64,000 bases of DNA from Accumulibacter sp. (GTDB lineage Bacteria; Pseudomonadota; Gammaproteobacteria; Burkholderiales; Rhodocyclaceae), in assembly GCA_024235695.1 (NCBI GenBank), contig JACKLX010000016.1, forward strand, positions 1 to 64,000. Direction: 5' to 3'. Below, piece by piece: positions 47,184 through 55,481 of this stretch. The notes under the pieces were generated by a model. The model did not search any database and had not been told where the DNA came from. It saw only the letters and a program-made list of their open reading frames with translations. Numbering within the stretch: position 1 is the stretch's first letter; the number at the start of each line of letters is the position of its first letter. The position numbers were made by a program, and so were the translations under genes.

Positions 47184-48695
47184 ATGAGTTACGAACTAAT
47201 CGCAGGCGTCGACCTGGGGTCGAACAGTTTTCGCGTTCAGGTCGGTCGTGTCGTCGGCTCGCGGATCCACCCGCTCGACACGCACAAGGAGCCGGTGCGG
47301 CTGGGTGCCGGCCTGACCCGTGACAAGATGCTCGATCATGCTTCCCAGCAGCGGGCGATCAGTGCCTTGCAGCGCTTTGGCGAGCGCCTGCGCGGTTTTG
47401 CGCCGGCCACCGTGCGGGCCGTCATCACCGACGCGATGCGCGTCGCCCGCAACGCCAACGTCATCCTGCCGCAGGCGGAAGCCGCGCTCGGTTTTCCGAT
47501 CGAGATCATCGGTGGTCGCGAGGAGGCGCGCCTGATCTTCATCGGCGCAATCAACGCCTTGCCGGCCGCCGCGCATCGGCGGCTGGTGGTGGACGTCGGC
47601 GGTGGCTCGACCGAACTGGTGATTGGCGAGGGTAGCGAGCCGCTGCTGATGGAGTCGCTGTTCATGGGCGGCATCAGTTATCGCCAGCGCTTCTTTCCCG
47701 ACGGCAAGGTGCACAAGAAGAGCCTCCGGGCGGCCGAAGTCGCCGCGGCGCGCGAGGTCGAGGCGATTGTCGCCGACTACCAGCGCTGCGGCTGGCAAGA
47801 GGTCGTCGGGTGTTCGGGTTCGGCGCAGGAAATTGCCGGCATCCTCGAGACCAACGGCCTCAATCCCGACGGCGGCAGCGGCATCAGTCGCGAGGGACTG
47901 GCCAGACTGCGCGAGCGGCTGCTTCGGGCCGGTTCCGCCGAAGCGCTGAAGCTCGAGGGTGTCAGCAGCGACCGCCTGCAGATTCTCCCCGGTGCCATCG
48001 CGATCATGTCGGCCGTCTTTTCCGAGCTGGCCATCGAGCGCATGATCTACTCCGACGGTGCGCTGGCGCTGGGCGTGCTCTACGATCTGCTCGGGCGCTT
48101 CGAGCACCACGATACGCGCGACGAGACGGTGCTGCACTTCATGCGCCGCTATCAGGTCGCCGAGGCACAGGTCAGACGCGTCGAACGGACCGCGCTGACG
48201 CTGCTCGGGCAGTTGATCGCGCTCGATTCGTCGGCGCACGAGAACGACGTGCACTTCCTGCGCTGGGCGGTTTCCCTGCACGAGATCGGCGTTTCGGTGG
48301 CGCACGCGGGCTTTCACCGGCACGGTGCTTATATCGTCAGCAACGCCGACATGCCGGGTTTCTCGAAACGCGACCAGCAGCGCCTGGCGTTGCTGATTCT
48401 CGGGCAGTACGGCAAGCTGCAGAAGCTGGCGGCGATGCCGGCGGGCGACGCCAACTGGCGACTGCTGCTGTGCCTTCGCCTGGCCGTTCTGGTGCATCGT
48501 TCACGCGACGACGAGGCGTTGCCGAACTGGTCGATCAAGGAGTCGCCGGTCGGCTTCGAGCTCGCCGTTCCGGCGGACTGGCTGGCGGCGTGCCCGAGCG
48601 TCGCCGCCGCGCTGGTCGACGAGGCGCTGTTCTGGCGCCGCATCGGCGTTACCGTCCAGATCAAGCGCCTGCCGGACGAGGTGGTGCTGCCATGA
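47184..48695 (+). CDS. ppx: exopolyphosphatase (Ppx/GppA family)
   Basis: 503 residues. The N-terminal actin-like ATPase domain has 'AGVDLGSNSFRVQVGR', 'ITDAMRVARNA', 'EARLIFIGA' and the phosphate-binding VVDVGGGSTELVIG. The C-terminal HD-like domain follows from about residue 310 ('LHFMRRYQVAEAQVRRV'). It removes terminal phosphate from polyphosphate, and some members hydrolyse pppGpp. ppGpp inhibits Ppx in E. coli, which makes the nearby relA meaningful, though the link is known only in that species. The stop is eight bases before the GTG start of the MlaE-type gene, so ppx heads a five-gene operon. Confidence 0.93.
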   Translation: MSYELIAGVDLGSNSFRVQVGRVVGSRIHPLDTHKEPVRLGAGLTRDKMLDHASQQRAISALQRFGERLRGFAPATVRAVITDAMRVARNANVILPQAEAALGFPIEIIGGREEARLIFIGAINALPAAAHRRLVVDVGGGSTELVIGEGSEPLLMESLFMGGISYRQRFFPDGKVHKKSLRAAEVAAAREVEAIVADYQRCGWQEVVGCSGSAQEIAGILETNGLNPDGGSGISREGLARLRERLLRAGSAEALKLEGVSSDRLQILPGAIAIMSAVFSELAIERMIYSDGALALGVLYDLLGRFEHHDTRDETVLHFMRRYQVAEAQVRRVERTALTLLGQLIALDSSAHENDVHFLRWAVSLHEIGVSVAHAGFHRHGAYIVSNADMPGFSKRDQQRLALLILGQYGKLQKLAAMPAGDANWRLLLCLRLAVLVHRSRDDEALPNWSIKESPVGFELAVPADWLAACPSVAAALVDEALFWRRIGVTVQIKRLPDEVVLP

Positions 48696-48702
48696 GCGCC
48701 TG

Positions 48703-49818
48703 GTGAGCGCGGCGACGATTGCCACCGTCGAGCGGGCGGCCAGCGTGCAGGTGCAGCTTGCCGGCGACTGGACGCTGGCGACCATGCCGCAGCCGATTTC
48801 GCGCCTCGAGCTTCGCCTGCGCCATCTCGCCGCCGGCGATGCCGATTGGGATCTGCGGGCGATCGCGCGCATGGACAGTGCTGGCGGCATTCTGCTGTGG
48901 CGCGCCTGGGGACGACGCTGGCCGGCATCGCTGGCCATTTCTCCCCGGCATCGGTCGCTGATCGAGCGTGTCGAGGCGGTGCCCGTCGATGTCGGGCCGC
49001 CGAGCTCGCCGGGACACCTGAACGCGCTGCTGCTTCTCGGTCGATTGGTCCTGGCGGCGATTGACAACCTGGCGGGAATCGTCGCGCTGATCGGCCAACT
49101 GGTTCTCGACGTGGCTCATCTCTGCCGGCATCCGCGCGACATTCCATGGCGCGAGTTCTCGGCAAATCTGTTCAAGAGCGGTGCGCAGGCGCTGCCGGTG
49201 ACGGCGCTGATCGGTTTCCTGATCGGCGTCGTCCTGTCGTATCTCTCTGCCCTGCAGCTGGCGACCTTCGGCGCCGACGTGTTCATCGTCAATCTGCTCG
49301 GCATCAGCATCGTTCGCGAGCTTGGGCCGATGCTGGTGGCGGTCCTGGTTGCTGGCCGCTCGGGTTCGGCGATGACTGCCCAGATCGGCGTCATGCGGGT
49401 CACCGAGGAGATCGACGCGCTGGCGACGATGGGTGTTTCGCGCAGTCAGCGGCTGGTGCTGCCGAAGGTCATCGCGCTGTCGATCGCGATGCCGCTGCTG
49501 GTCGTCTGGTGCTCGGCCGCAGGGATCATTGGCGGAATGGTATCGGCCAATCTGCAGATGGACCTGTCGTACGGCTTCTTCATCGACACGCTGCCGAAAG
49601 TGGTGCCGGTCAGCAATCTCTGGATCGGCATGAGCAAGGGCGCCGTCTTCGGTTTCCTGATCGCACTGATCGCCTGCCACTTCGGCCTTCGGGTCAAGCC
49701 GAATACGGAAAGCCTCTCGTCACAGACGACCACTTCGGTGGTAACCTCGATCACGGTGGCGATCCTGGTCGATGCCATCGCGGCGATCCTGACCCGCAAT
49801 GTCGGCATTCCGCTGTGA
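48703..49818 (+). CDS. mlaE: MlaE-type ABC permease with N-terminal STAS-like domain
   Basis: 371 residues from GTG 48703. The first 100 residues resemble a STAS domain ('VQVQLAGDWTLATMPQP', 'RMDSAGGILLWRAW'), the fold of MlaB. After that comes an MlaE/YrbE permease domain with about five membrane helices and 'GISIVRELGPMLVAVLVAGRSGS' (two blocks). MlaE-type permeases move phospholipids between membranes with MlaF and MlaD. The fusion gives the MlaB function in the same chain. The stop overlaps the likely GTG start of the ATPase gene by three bases (GTGA). No mlaC is present; a PqiC-like lipoprotein gene completes the operon instead. Confidence 0.88.
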   Translation: MSAATIATVERAASVQVQLAGDWTLATMPQPISRLELRLRHLAAGDADWDLRAIARMDSAGGILLWRAWGRRWPASLAISPRHRSLIERVEAVPVDVGPPSSPGHLNALLLLGRLVLAAIDNLAGIVALIGQLVLDVAHLCRHPRDIPWREFSANLFKSGAQALPVTALIGFLIGVVLSYLSALQLATFGADVFIVNLLGISIVRELGPMLVAVLVAGRSGSAMTAQIGVMRVTEEIDALATMGVSRSQRLVLPKVIALSIAMPLLVVWCSAAGIIGGMVSANLQMDLSYGFFIDTLPKVVPVSNLWIGMSKGAVFGFLIALIACHFGLRVKPNTESLSSQTTTSVVTSITVAILVDAIAAILTRNVGIPL

Positions 49819-50612
49819 GCACGCCGCCTGAGACAGCTCCGATGACGGCCCCGGTGATCGAGATTCGCGGACTGTGCACGCGTTTCGACGACGTGCTGGT
49901 TCATCAGGGCATCGATCTCGATGTCGCCGCCGGGCAGATACTCGGTCTGGTCGGTGGCTCCGGCAGCGGCAAGACCACCCTGCTGCGCGAGATCGTCGGT
50001 CTGCTGGCGCCGAGCGCCGGCAGTCTCAAGCTCTTCGGGCAGACGATGCTCGACGCCGACCCAGAACGCGGCCGAGCGGTCCGCCGGCGCTTCGGGATGC
50101 TCTTCCAGCAGGGGGCGCTGTTTTCGGCGTTTTCGGTTTTCGACAACATCGCTTTCCCGCTACGGGAGTTGCGTACGCTCGACGAGGCGATGATTCGCGA
50201 TCTGGTGTTGCTCAAGCTGGCGATGGTCGAACTCGAGCCACGCCACGGCAGTTTGATGCCCGCCGAGTTGTCCGGCGGCATGGTCAAGCGCGTCGCGCTG
50301 GCGCGGGCGCTGTCGCTGGAGCCCGAGCTGCTGGTCTTCGACGAGCCGACGGCCGGTCTCGACCCCGATCTTGCCGAGAGCTTCGTCAGACTGATCAAGT
50401 TGCTGCAGCGGGAACTCGGGTTCACGGTGGTGATGGTGACGCACGATCTGGCGACCTTGAAGGGTCTGGCGACGCGGCTGGCGGTGCTCGCCGACAAGAA
50501 GATCATCGCCTGTGGTACGGCCGAAGAGGTGCTGGCCGTCGATCATCCCTTCATCCACAACTTTTTCGGTTCGGGGCACTCCGCCGCGATCACCGGACAG
50601 GAGGCGAGCTAA
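49815..50612 (+). CDS. mlaF: MlaF-type ABC transporter ATP-binding protein
   Basis: 265 residues from GTG 49815, which overlaps the previous stop (GTGA); ATG 49842 would give 256. Walker A is GGSGSGKTT near residue 45, the signature is LSGGMVKRVALARAL, Walker B is LLVFDEPTAGLD, and 'VMVTHDLATL' contains the H-loop. The LSGGM signature is typical of MlaF-like ATPases. It energises the MlaE permease. The MlaD-type gene starts two bases after the stop, with GGAGG inside the end of this gene. Confidence 0.9.
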   Translation: MSTPPETAPMTAPVIEIRGLCTRFDDVLVHQGIDLDVAAGQILGLVGGSGSGKTTLLREIVGLLAPSAGSLKLFGQTMLDADPERGRAVRRRFGMLFQQGALFSAFSVFDNIAFPLRELRTLDEAMIRDLVLLKLAMVELEPRHGSLMPAELSGGMVKRVALARALSLEPELLVFDEPTAGLDPDLAESFVRLIKLLQRELGFTVVMVTHDLATLKGLATRLAVLADKKIIACGTAEEVLAVDHPFIHNFFGSGHSAAITGQEAS

Positions 50613-50614
50613 CC

Positions 50615-51559
50615 ATGGAGAACCGTTCGCACGCCCTGATGGCCGGCTTGTTCACGCTGCTGCTCGGCGTTGCGGCGGTACTCTCGGCATGGTGGTTCGG
50701 CGGCAAGCACGAACTGACCCGGGAGTACACGGTGGTCACCAGGCAGAATGTCACCGGCCTCAGCCTGCAGGGACAGGTCCGCTATCGCGGCATCCGGGTG
50801 GGCAAGGTACAGGCCATCGAACTCGACCCCGAGGATCTGCGCAATATCCTGATTCGCATCAGTGTCAACCAGGCGGTACCGGTGACGCACGGGACGACTG
50901 CCAAGATGGGCTATCAGGGCGTCACCGGCATCGCTCACATCCTGCTTGAAGACAGCGGCCGTGATCCGGCGCCGCTGGCCGGCGACGACGGCGAAGCCTC
51001 GTGGATCAGGATGCAGCCGTCGCTGATCGAGGAGTTGTCCGACGCCGGTGGCGCCACACTGCGCGAAGCGAAGGACTTCCTGGTCAATGCCAACAAGCTG
51101 CTGAACGACGACAACCTGCAGCATTTTGCGCGGATCCTGGCCAACCTCGATGCGACCACCGCCAGTGCCAACGACGCGATCGGCCAGTTCCGCAAGCTGC
51201 TGACGATGCTTCCGGAGAACGTCCGCCTGCTCAGTGCAACGCTGGCGCGCGCCGAGCGGGCGGCGGGTGAGGCGACGCCAGTGCTGGTCGAGGCGCGTCG
51301 CCTGATCGTTCGCCTGCAGACGGTCAGCGACAAGGTGGAACGGCTGATCGGTGATCCATCGCCGGGCGGCATCGGCGCGCTGGCGCCCCGCCTGAACGAA
51401 CTCGGCAGCGAGTTGTCGGCCAACTCGCGTCAGCTCCAGCGGGTGCTGCAGATGCTTGAAGAGTCACCGCAGAGCATCGTTTTCGGCTCGCCGAAGCCTG
51501 CTCCGGGACCCGGCGAGGCCGGCTTTGCCCCACCGCCACGTAGCGAGGGATCACCATGA
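50615..51559 (+). CDS. mlaD: MlaD-type MCE domain protein
   Basis: 314 residues. An N-terminal membrane anchor (about 8-28) is followed by one MCE domain (about 40-118) with 'GLSLQGQVRYRGIRVGKV' and 'TTAKMGYQGVTGIAHILLED' (split). A long helical C-terminal part (about 150-290) ends in a Pro/Gly-rich tail. It is anchored in the inner membrane and binds lipid in the periplasm. At 314 residues it is longer than E. coli MlaD (183), nearer to the long-helix PqiB/LetB or needle-like MCE proteins, so it may reach further towards the outer membrane. GGAGG before the ATG; the lipoprotein gene overlaps the stop by four bases. Confidence 0.9.
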   Translation: MENRSHALMAGLFTLLLGVAAVLSAWWFGGKHELTREYTVVTRQNVTGLSLQGQVRYRGIRVGKVQAIELDPEDLRNILIRISVNQAVPVTHGTTAKMGYQGVTGIAHILLEDSGRDPAPLAGDDGEASWIRMQPSLIEELSDAGGATLREAKDFLVNANKLLNDDNLQHFARILANLDATTASANDAIGQFRKLLTMLPENVRLLSATLARAERAAGEATPVLVEARRLIVRLQTVSDKVERLIGDPSPGGIGALAPRLNELGSELSANSRQLQRVLQMLEESPQSIVFGSPKPAPGPGEAGFAPPPRSEGSP

Positions 51560-52170
51560 GAAGGCTGTTACTGCTGTTGGCGTTGGCTTTGCTGACGGCC
51601 TGCGCGACCGGCGGGCGCAATGCAGCGCCACCCGAAGTGTATGATTTCGGCCTGCCGGCTCAACGCCTGGTGGGCGACGGTCGCTGGTCGAAAGTCGCGC
51701 TCGAAATCCGGGCGCCGTACTGGTTCGACTCGCTGAGCATCGAGTATCGCCTGCTCTACGACGACCCGCTGAAGCTGCGCAGCTACGCCGGCAGTCGCTG
51801 GGCCGGTGCGCCCGGGCTGCTGCTGTCGCAGCGCTTGCGGCAACAGCTCGGACTGGTTGGCAGCAGTGGCCATACCGCGGCCAGTTGCCTGCTGCGTTTG
51901 GAGTTGCAGGAATTCTCGCAGGTTTTCGACACGCCGCAGCACAGTCGCGGCGTCTTGCAGGGCAGCGCCGGGGTGCTCGACGGCAGGCACCGGGTGGTCG
52001 CCGAGCAGTTGATCGCGATCGCGCAGCCGGCCGCCACGGCCGACGCCCGCGGCGGCGTCCGTGCCCTGGTAGCGGCCAGCGAGGAACTCGGCCGGCAACT
52101 TGCCGGCTGGTTGAACGAACTTGAGAAAAATGGCACGCTGAAAAGCTGCCTGGCGGCGCCGGGCAGCTGA
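51556..52170 (+). CDS. ABC-type transport auxiliary lipoprotein (PqiC-like)
   Basis: 204 residues with a lipoprotein signal ending in LTAC (Cys about 16). The rest matches the ABC-transport auxiliary family that includes PqiC: 'YDFGLPAQRL', 'IRAPYWFDSLSIEYRLLYDD' (two blocks), 'WAGAPGLLLSQRLRQQL', and a C-terminal amphipathic helix. Such lipoproteins sit in the outer membrane and receive the MCE protein. The start overlaps the MlaD-type stop by four bases. It takes the place where mlaC would be expected. Confidence 0.83.
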   Translation: MRRLLLLLALALLTACATGGRNAAPPEVYDFGLPAQRLVGDGRWSKVALEIRAPYWFDSLSIEYRLLYDDPLKLRSYAGSRWAGAPGLLLSQRLRQQLGLVGSSGHTAASCLLRLELQEFSQVFDTPQHSRGVLQGSAGVLDGRHRVVAEQLIAIAQPAATADARGGVRALVAASEELGRQLAGWLNELEKNGTLKSCLAAPGS

Positions 52171-52263
52171 CTTGCACCAGCGGCAGTGCCGCCGGGTCCA
52201 GGCGCCGAGGGCCGGCTCGCGGCGCTGCCGACCAACCCGTTGATCGACATCAAGGAGACAATC

Positions 52264-53064
52264 ATGAGCACCCCGACGCCAGCCCAGGACGATCCCTACC
52301 TTCTGCGCAGCGATCGCAATGGCATTGCGACGCTGACCCTCAACCGGCCGCAGCAGTTCAACTCCCTGTCGCAGGCGATGATCGCTGCCCTGCAGGCCGA
52401 GCTCGACGCCATCGCTGCCGATCCAGCGGTGCGCGTGGTGGTGATCGCCGGTGCCGGCAAGGCCTTCTGTGCGGGTCACGACCTCAAGGAGATGCGCGCC
52501 AACCACGACAAGGCATTCATGCAGGATCTGTTCAGGCGCTGCGGCAGGATCATGATGGCGATGACGCAGATGCCGCAGCCGGTGATCGCACGCGTCCATG
52601 GCATCGCCACGGCAGCCGGTTGCCAACTGGTGTCGATGTGCGACCTGGCGGTCGCCGCCGACAGCGCGCGCTTCGCTACCTCGGGGATCAATGTCGGGCT
52701 GTTTTGCGCCACACCCGGAGTTGGCTTGTCACGCAATCTTGGCCGCAAGCAGGCGCTGGAGATGCTGCTGACCGGTGATTTCATCGACGCACAGACGGCG
52801 CTGCAGCAAGGCCTGGTCAATCGCGTCGTCGCCGGCGATGTGCTCGATGCCGAGATCGACAAGCTCGCCGGCTCGATCATTGGCAAGTCGTCGGTGGCCA
52901 TCGGCATCGGCAAGCAGATGTTCTACAAACAGCTCGAAATGGGGCTCGAAGGCGCTTATCAATACGCCTCGGAGGTGATGGCCTGCAACATGATGACCGA
53001 AGACGCCGCCGCGGGTATCGACGCCTTCATCGGCAAACGCAAGGTCGAGTGGCTGGGGCGGTAG
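52264..53064 (+). CDS. enoyl-CoA hydratase/isomerase family protein without both catalytic Glu
   Basis: 266 residues of the crotonase fold: 'IATLTLNRPQQFNSLSQAM' at 21-39, the CoA/oxyanion segment 'KAFCAGHDLKEM' near 66-77, and 'VNRVVAGDVLD' near 192. At the two places where hydratases have catalytic glutamates it has Gln121 (AGCQL) and Gly141 (FATSG). Simple hydration of enoyl-CoA is therefore unlikely. It resembles the ECHDC3 group, whose reaction is not well defined. AAGGAG six bases before ATG 52264. It is 93 bases after the lipid-transport operon and may be independent. Confidence 0.85.
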   Translation: MSTPTPAQDDPYLLRSDRNGIATLTLNRPQQFNSLSQAMIAALQAELDAIAADPAVRVVVIAGAGKAFCAGHDLKEMRANHDKAFMQDLFRRCGRIMMAMTQMPQPVIARVHGIATAAGCQLVSMCDLAVAADSARFATSGINVGLFCATPGVGLSRNLGRKQALEMLLTGDFIDAQTALQQGLVNRVVAGDVLDAEIDKLAGSIIGKSSVAIGIGKQMFYKQLEMGLEGAYQYASEVMACNMMTEDAAAGIDAFIGKRKVEWLGR

Positions 53065-53089
53065 CTTCGGCAGCCCGCTGCAGCCCTGG

Positions 53090-54565
53090 TCAGATCACCG
53101 CCAGGTGATCGTGGCCGCCGGCCTTGGCGTCGTACAGCGCCTTGGCGGCGCGTTTGAGAACGTCGTCGAACGATTGATCGCTGGCGTTCGCCTGGCTGGC
53201 GCCGACACTGGCCGTGAACTGGACGGTGCCGTTCTCGGTCGGGATCGAGATCCTGGCGATTCCTTCACGCACCCGCTCGGCGACCACCACCGCGTCGCTG
53301 ACGTCGGTGTTGCGCAGCAGGATCGCGAATTCCCCGGCGCCCAGCCGGCCGAGCAGATCCATGCCGCGCAGACAGTCTCGTGCCACCTCGGCGAAGGCGA
53401 TCAGCGCCCGGTCACCAATGGCATGGCCGTAGCCATCGTTGATGCGCTTGAAGAAATCGATGTCGAACAGCAGGATGGTCAGCGGCGACTGCGAACGATG
53501 GGCGCGCAGTAGCTCATTCTCGAGTGATTCGACGAAGTGGTGGCGACTGCTGACACCGGTCAGCCGGTCGGTGGTCGCCAGATGCTGCAACTCGGCATCG
53601 CGGTTGGCCAGCACTTGCAGCAGGCGCAGCGATCGATAGGCAACGACCGCCAGGGGCAGGGTGATGCCCAGCGCCAGCAGAACGACCCACAGCGTTTGTT
53701 TCAGCCAGGGCGCCAGAAGCTGTTCGTAGTCCGCCGCAACCATCACCACCAACGGCCAGTCGGGAACCGGCGAATAGCTGACCAACTGCCGTTGCTGCGA
53801 GCCTTCTGCTTCCTCGAGCAAGACCACGTTGCTCAACTGCGGCGCCAGCAACTCGCCGGCCAGCACTCCTCCGGGCAGCGGCTGGCCGAGCAGCTGTACG
53901 TCGTCGGGCGCCCTCGCCAGGACCATGCCGTCGCGTCGCAGGAGGGTGATCGAGCCGCCTGGCTTGCGGCGCTGCATGTCGTAGACCTCGCTCAGTTTCG
54001 CCGGGTCGATCTCGGCAAGCAGCATCGTCAGGCCGTGTGTCGGAGCTGTCAGTCGCAGGGCGACCGGCAGCACGAAACCCTGGCCGGGCTGAACGCGTGC
54101 GGGGCGGCCGATGAACAGCGTGCCGTCGTTGGTCGCGTCGCTGAAATAGTCGCGGTCGGCGACACTTGGCGGTGGCGGCGGCGTCTCGTCGAGGACGTCG
54201 ACGACGCTGCCGTCCGCGGCCAGCAGGCGAATGCCGATGGTCACGCCGGCGGCGCTGCGAAAACCCGCGATCAGCTTGCGGAAAGCCGGGTCGGTGCGTG
54301 CGTCACGTCCGGGGTTCGCCTCCAGCCATTGCGCGCTGGTCGCCAGGAAGACGTTGACCAGGCGAAACTGCCGCCGCGTCTGGTCGGCAACAGCGTGCGT
54401 CATGCGCTGCAATGCCTCACCGGTCGTCGCGATGCGCTCCTCGCGAGCCGACACCACCCAGAAGGCGACGGCAGACCACAGCAAGGCGATAAACAGCAGC
54501 GTCAGGACGATCACCGTTCGCGGACTTGCCCAATCCTCAAGATGTTTGCCGCTGCCTTTGCTCAT
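53090..54565 (-). CDS. dCACHE-GGDEF protein with altered active-site signature
   Basis: 491 residues from ATG 54565. TM1 is at about 18-40, a periplasmic dCACHE-like sensor follows (about 45-290), then TM2 (about 291-311) and a GGDEF domain (about 330-491). The signature is G-A-G-E-F at 409-413, so the metal/catalytic acidic residue at position three is Gly. The D-I-D-F-F-K-R-I-N-D motif at 368-377 is intact, and the inhibitory site RGMD (400-403) lies five residues before the signature, as normal. It may be inactive or weak as a cyclase and act as a c-di-GMP-binding signal protein. The sensor ligand is unknown. Convergent with the enoyl-CoA hydratase-like gene. Confidence 0.87.
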   Translation of the reverse strand: MSKGSGKHLEDWASPRTVIVLTLLFIALLWSAVAFWVVSAREERIATTGEALQRMTHAVADQTRRQFRLVNVFLATSAQWLEANPGRDARTDPAFRKLIAGFRSAAGVTIGIRLLAADGSVVDVLDETPPPPPSVADRDYFSDATNDGTLFIGRPARVQPGQGFVLPVALRLTAPTHGLTMLLAEIDPAKLSEVYDMQRRKPGGSITLLRRDGMVLARAPDDVQLLGQPLPGGVLAGELLAPQLSNVVLLEEAEGSQQRQLVSYSPVPDWPLVVMVAADYEQLLAPWLKQTLWVVLLALGITLPLAVVAYRSLRLLQVLANRDAELQHLATTDRLTGVSSRHHFVESLENELLRAHRSQSPLTILLFDIDFFKRINDGYGHAIGDRALIAFAEVARDCLRGMDLLGRLGAGEFAILLRNTDVSDAVVVAERVREGIARISIPTENGTVQFTASVGASQANASDQSFDDVLKRAAKALYDAKAGGHDHLAVI

Positions 54566-54724
54566 GCGTTCTACCTGTCCACGCCCGTGGCACTCCGCAG
54601 GCATTCTAACAGCGTGTTCGCCTTTGCCGACAGTCCGGCGGCCAGCCGGGCGGGCGTCGCCGACGCCCGGCGCTGGCGCTCGCCTGCCGATGGTGTTTGC
54701 CGAGTGGTACGGCCGCGCATTCCC

Positions 54725-55411
54725 TCAGCGGGATCGATGGCGCGTTTCGGCGCCGTCGTCGTGCCGGTCTTCGCCGGCCGTCTCGCCGGTCCACTCGGCA
54801 TCCTCACCCTCGACGTCGATGATGCCGCCGAAGAATTCGATGGCGGTGTCGGCGACCTGCGAGGTGTCGTAGTAGGCGTAGGCGCCGGCACCCAGGGCAC
54901 CGAAGACCGGGATCCAGCGCGAGATGCCCTTGCCGATCAACCTTTGCGCGATATGCATGCCGATTTTCATCACCACCGCCTGGACTTGTGGACGCGAGGC
55001 CCGCTGAACGACGAAGCGCTTGCCGACCTGCGCCACCAGATCGCGCACGACCTTGGCGTCGGTGTGCCTGAACAGGCAGTAGATCATCTCTTCCCGGCCG
55101 AGCTCCTGCGCCTTGCCATGGCAGGCCGCGATGTCGGCCACCAACTGCGTCTGCAGTTGCCACAGCGCGCGCAGTTCGGGCAGCAGCGTCAGCCAGCCGA
55201 GCGGGCCGGGTGGCAGGCTGAGTCCGCCGGTGGTGACGGCGGCCTGTCGGGCGGCCGTGCCGGCGATCGCCCGCGCCCGGGCTTGCGGTCTGGCATGAGG
55301 AAGTTCGCTGCTGGCCGGCGTCTGGCCGACGTAATCGAGAATCGCCTCGGCGATGCGGGGGCCGGCTCTCAAACGAGAGTCGCGTTGTTTCGAGAAGCGT
55401 TTATCTGCCAT
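54725..55411 (-). CDS. EcsC family protein
   Basis: 228 residues of the EcsC-like family: 'LPPGPLGWLTLLPELRALWQLQ' (two blocks) near 68-90, 'QRLIGKGISRWIPVFGALGA' with a glycine-rich hydrophobic helix near 155-180, and 'YYDTSQVADTA' after it. The C-terminus is acidic and ends in a His/Arg-rich tail. EcsC proteins have no well-established activity; in Bacillus the gene is next to an ABC transporter, but no such partner is here. It lies 70 bases after a methyltransferase gene in the same direction and may share its transcript. Confidence 0.8.
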   Translation of the reverse strand: MADKRFSKQRDSRLRAGPRIAEAILDYVGQTPASSELPHARPQARARAIAGTAARQAAVTTGGLSLPPGPLGWLTLLPELRALWQLQTQLVADIAACHGKAQELGREEMIYCLFRHTDAKVVRDLVAQVGKRFVVQRASRPQVQAVVMKIGMHIAQRLIGKGISRWIPVFGALGAGAYAYYDTSQVADTAIEFFGGIIDVEGEDAEWTGETAGEDRHDDGAETRHRSR

Positions 55412-55481
55412 GGTCGGGGTGCCATCTGCAAACAGGGGGTGGTGGGGTCGGCGGTGCGGCGGCGCAAACAGCCATGGTCGC

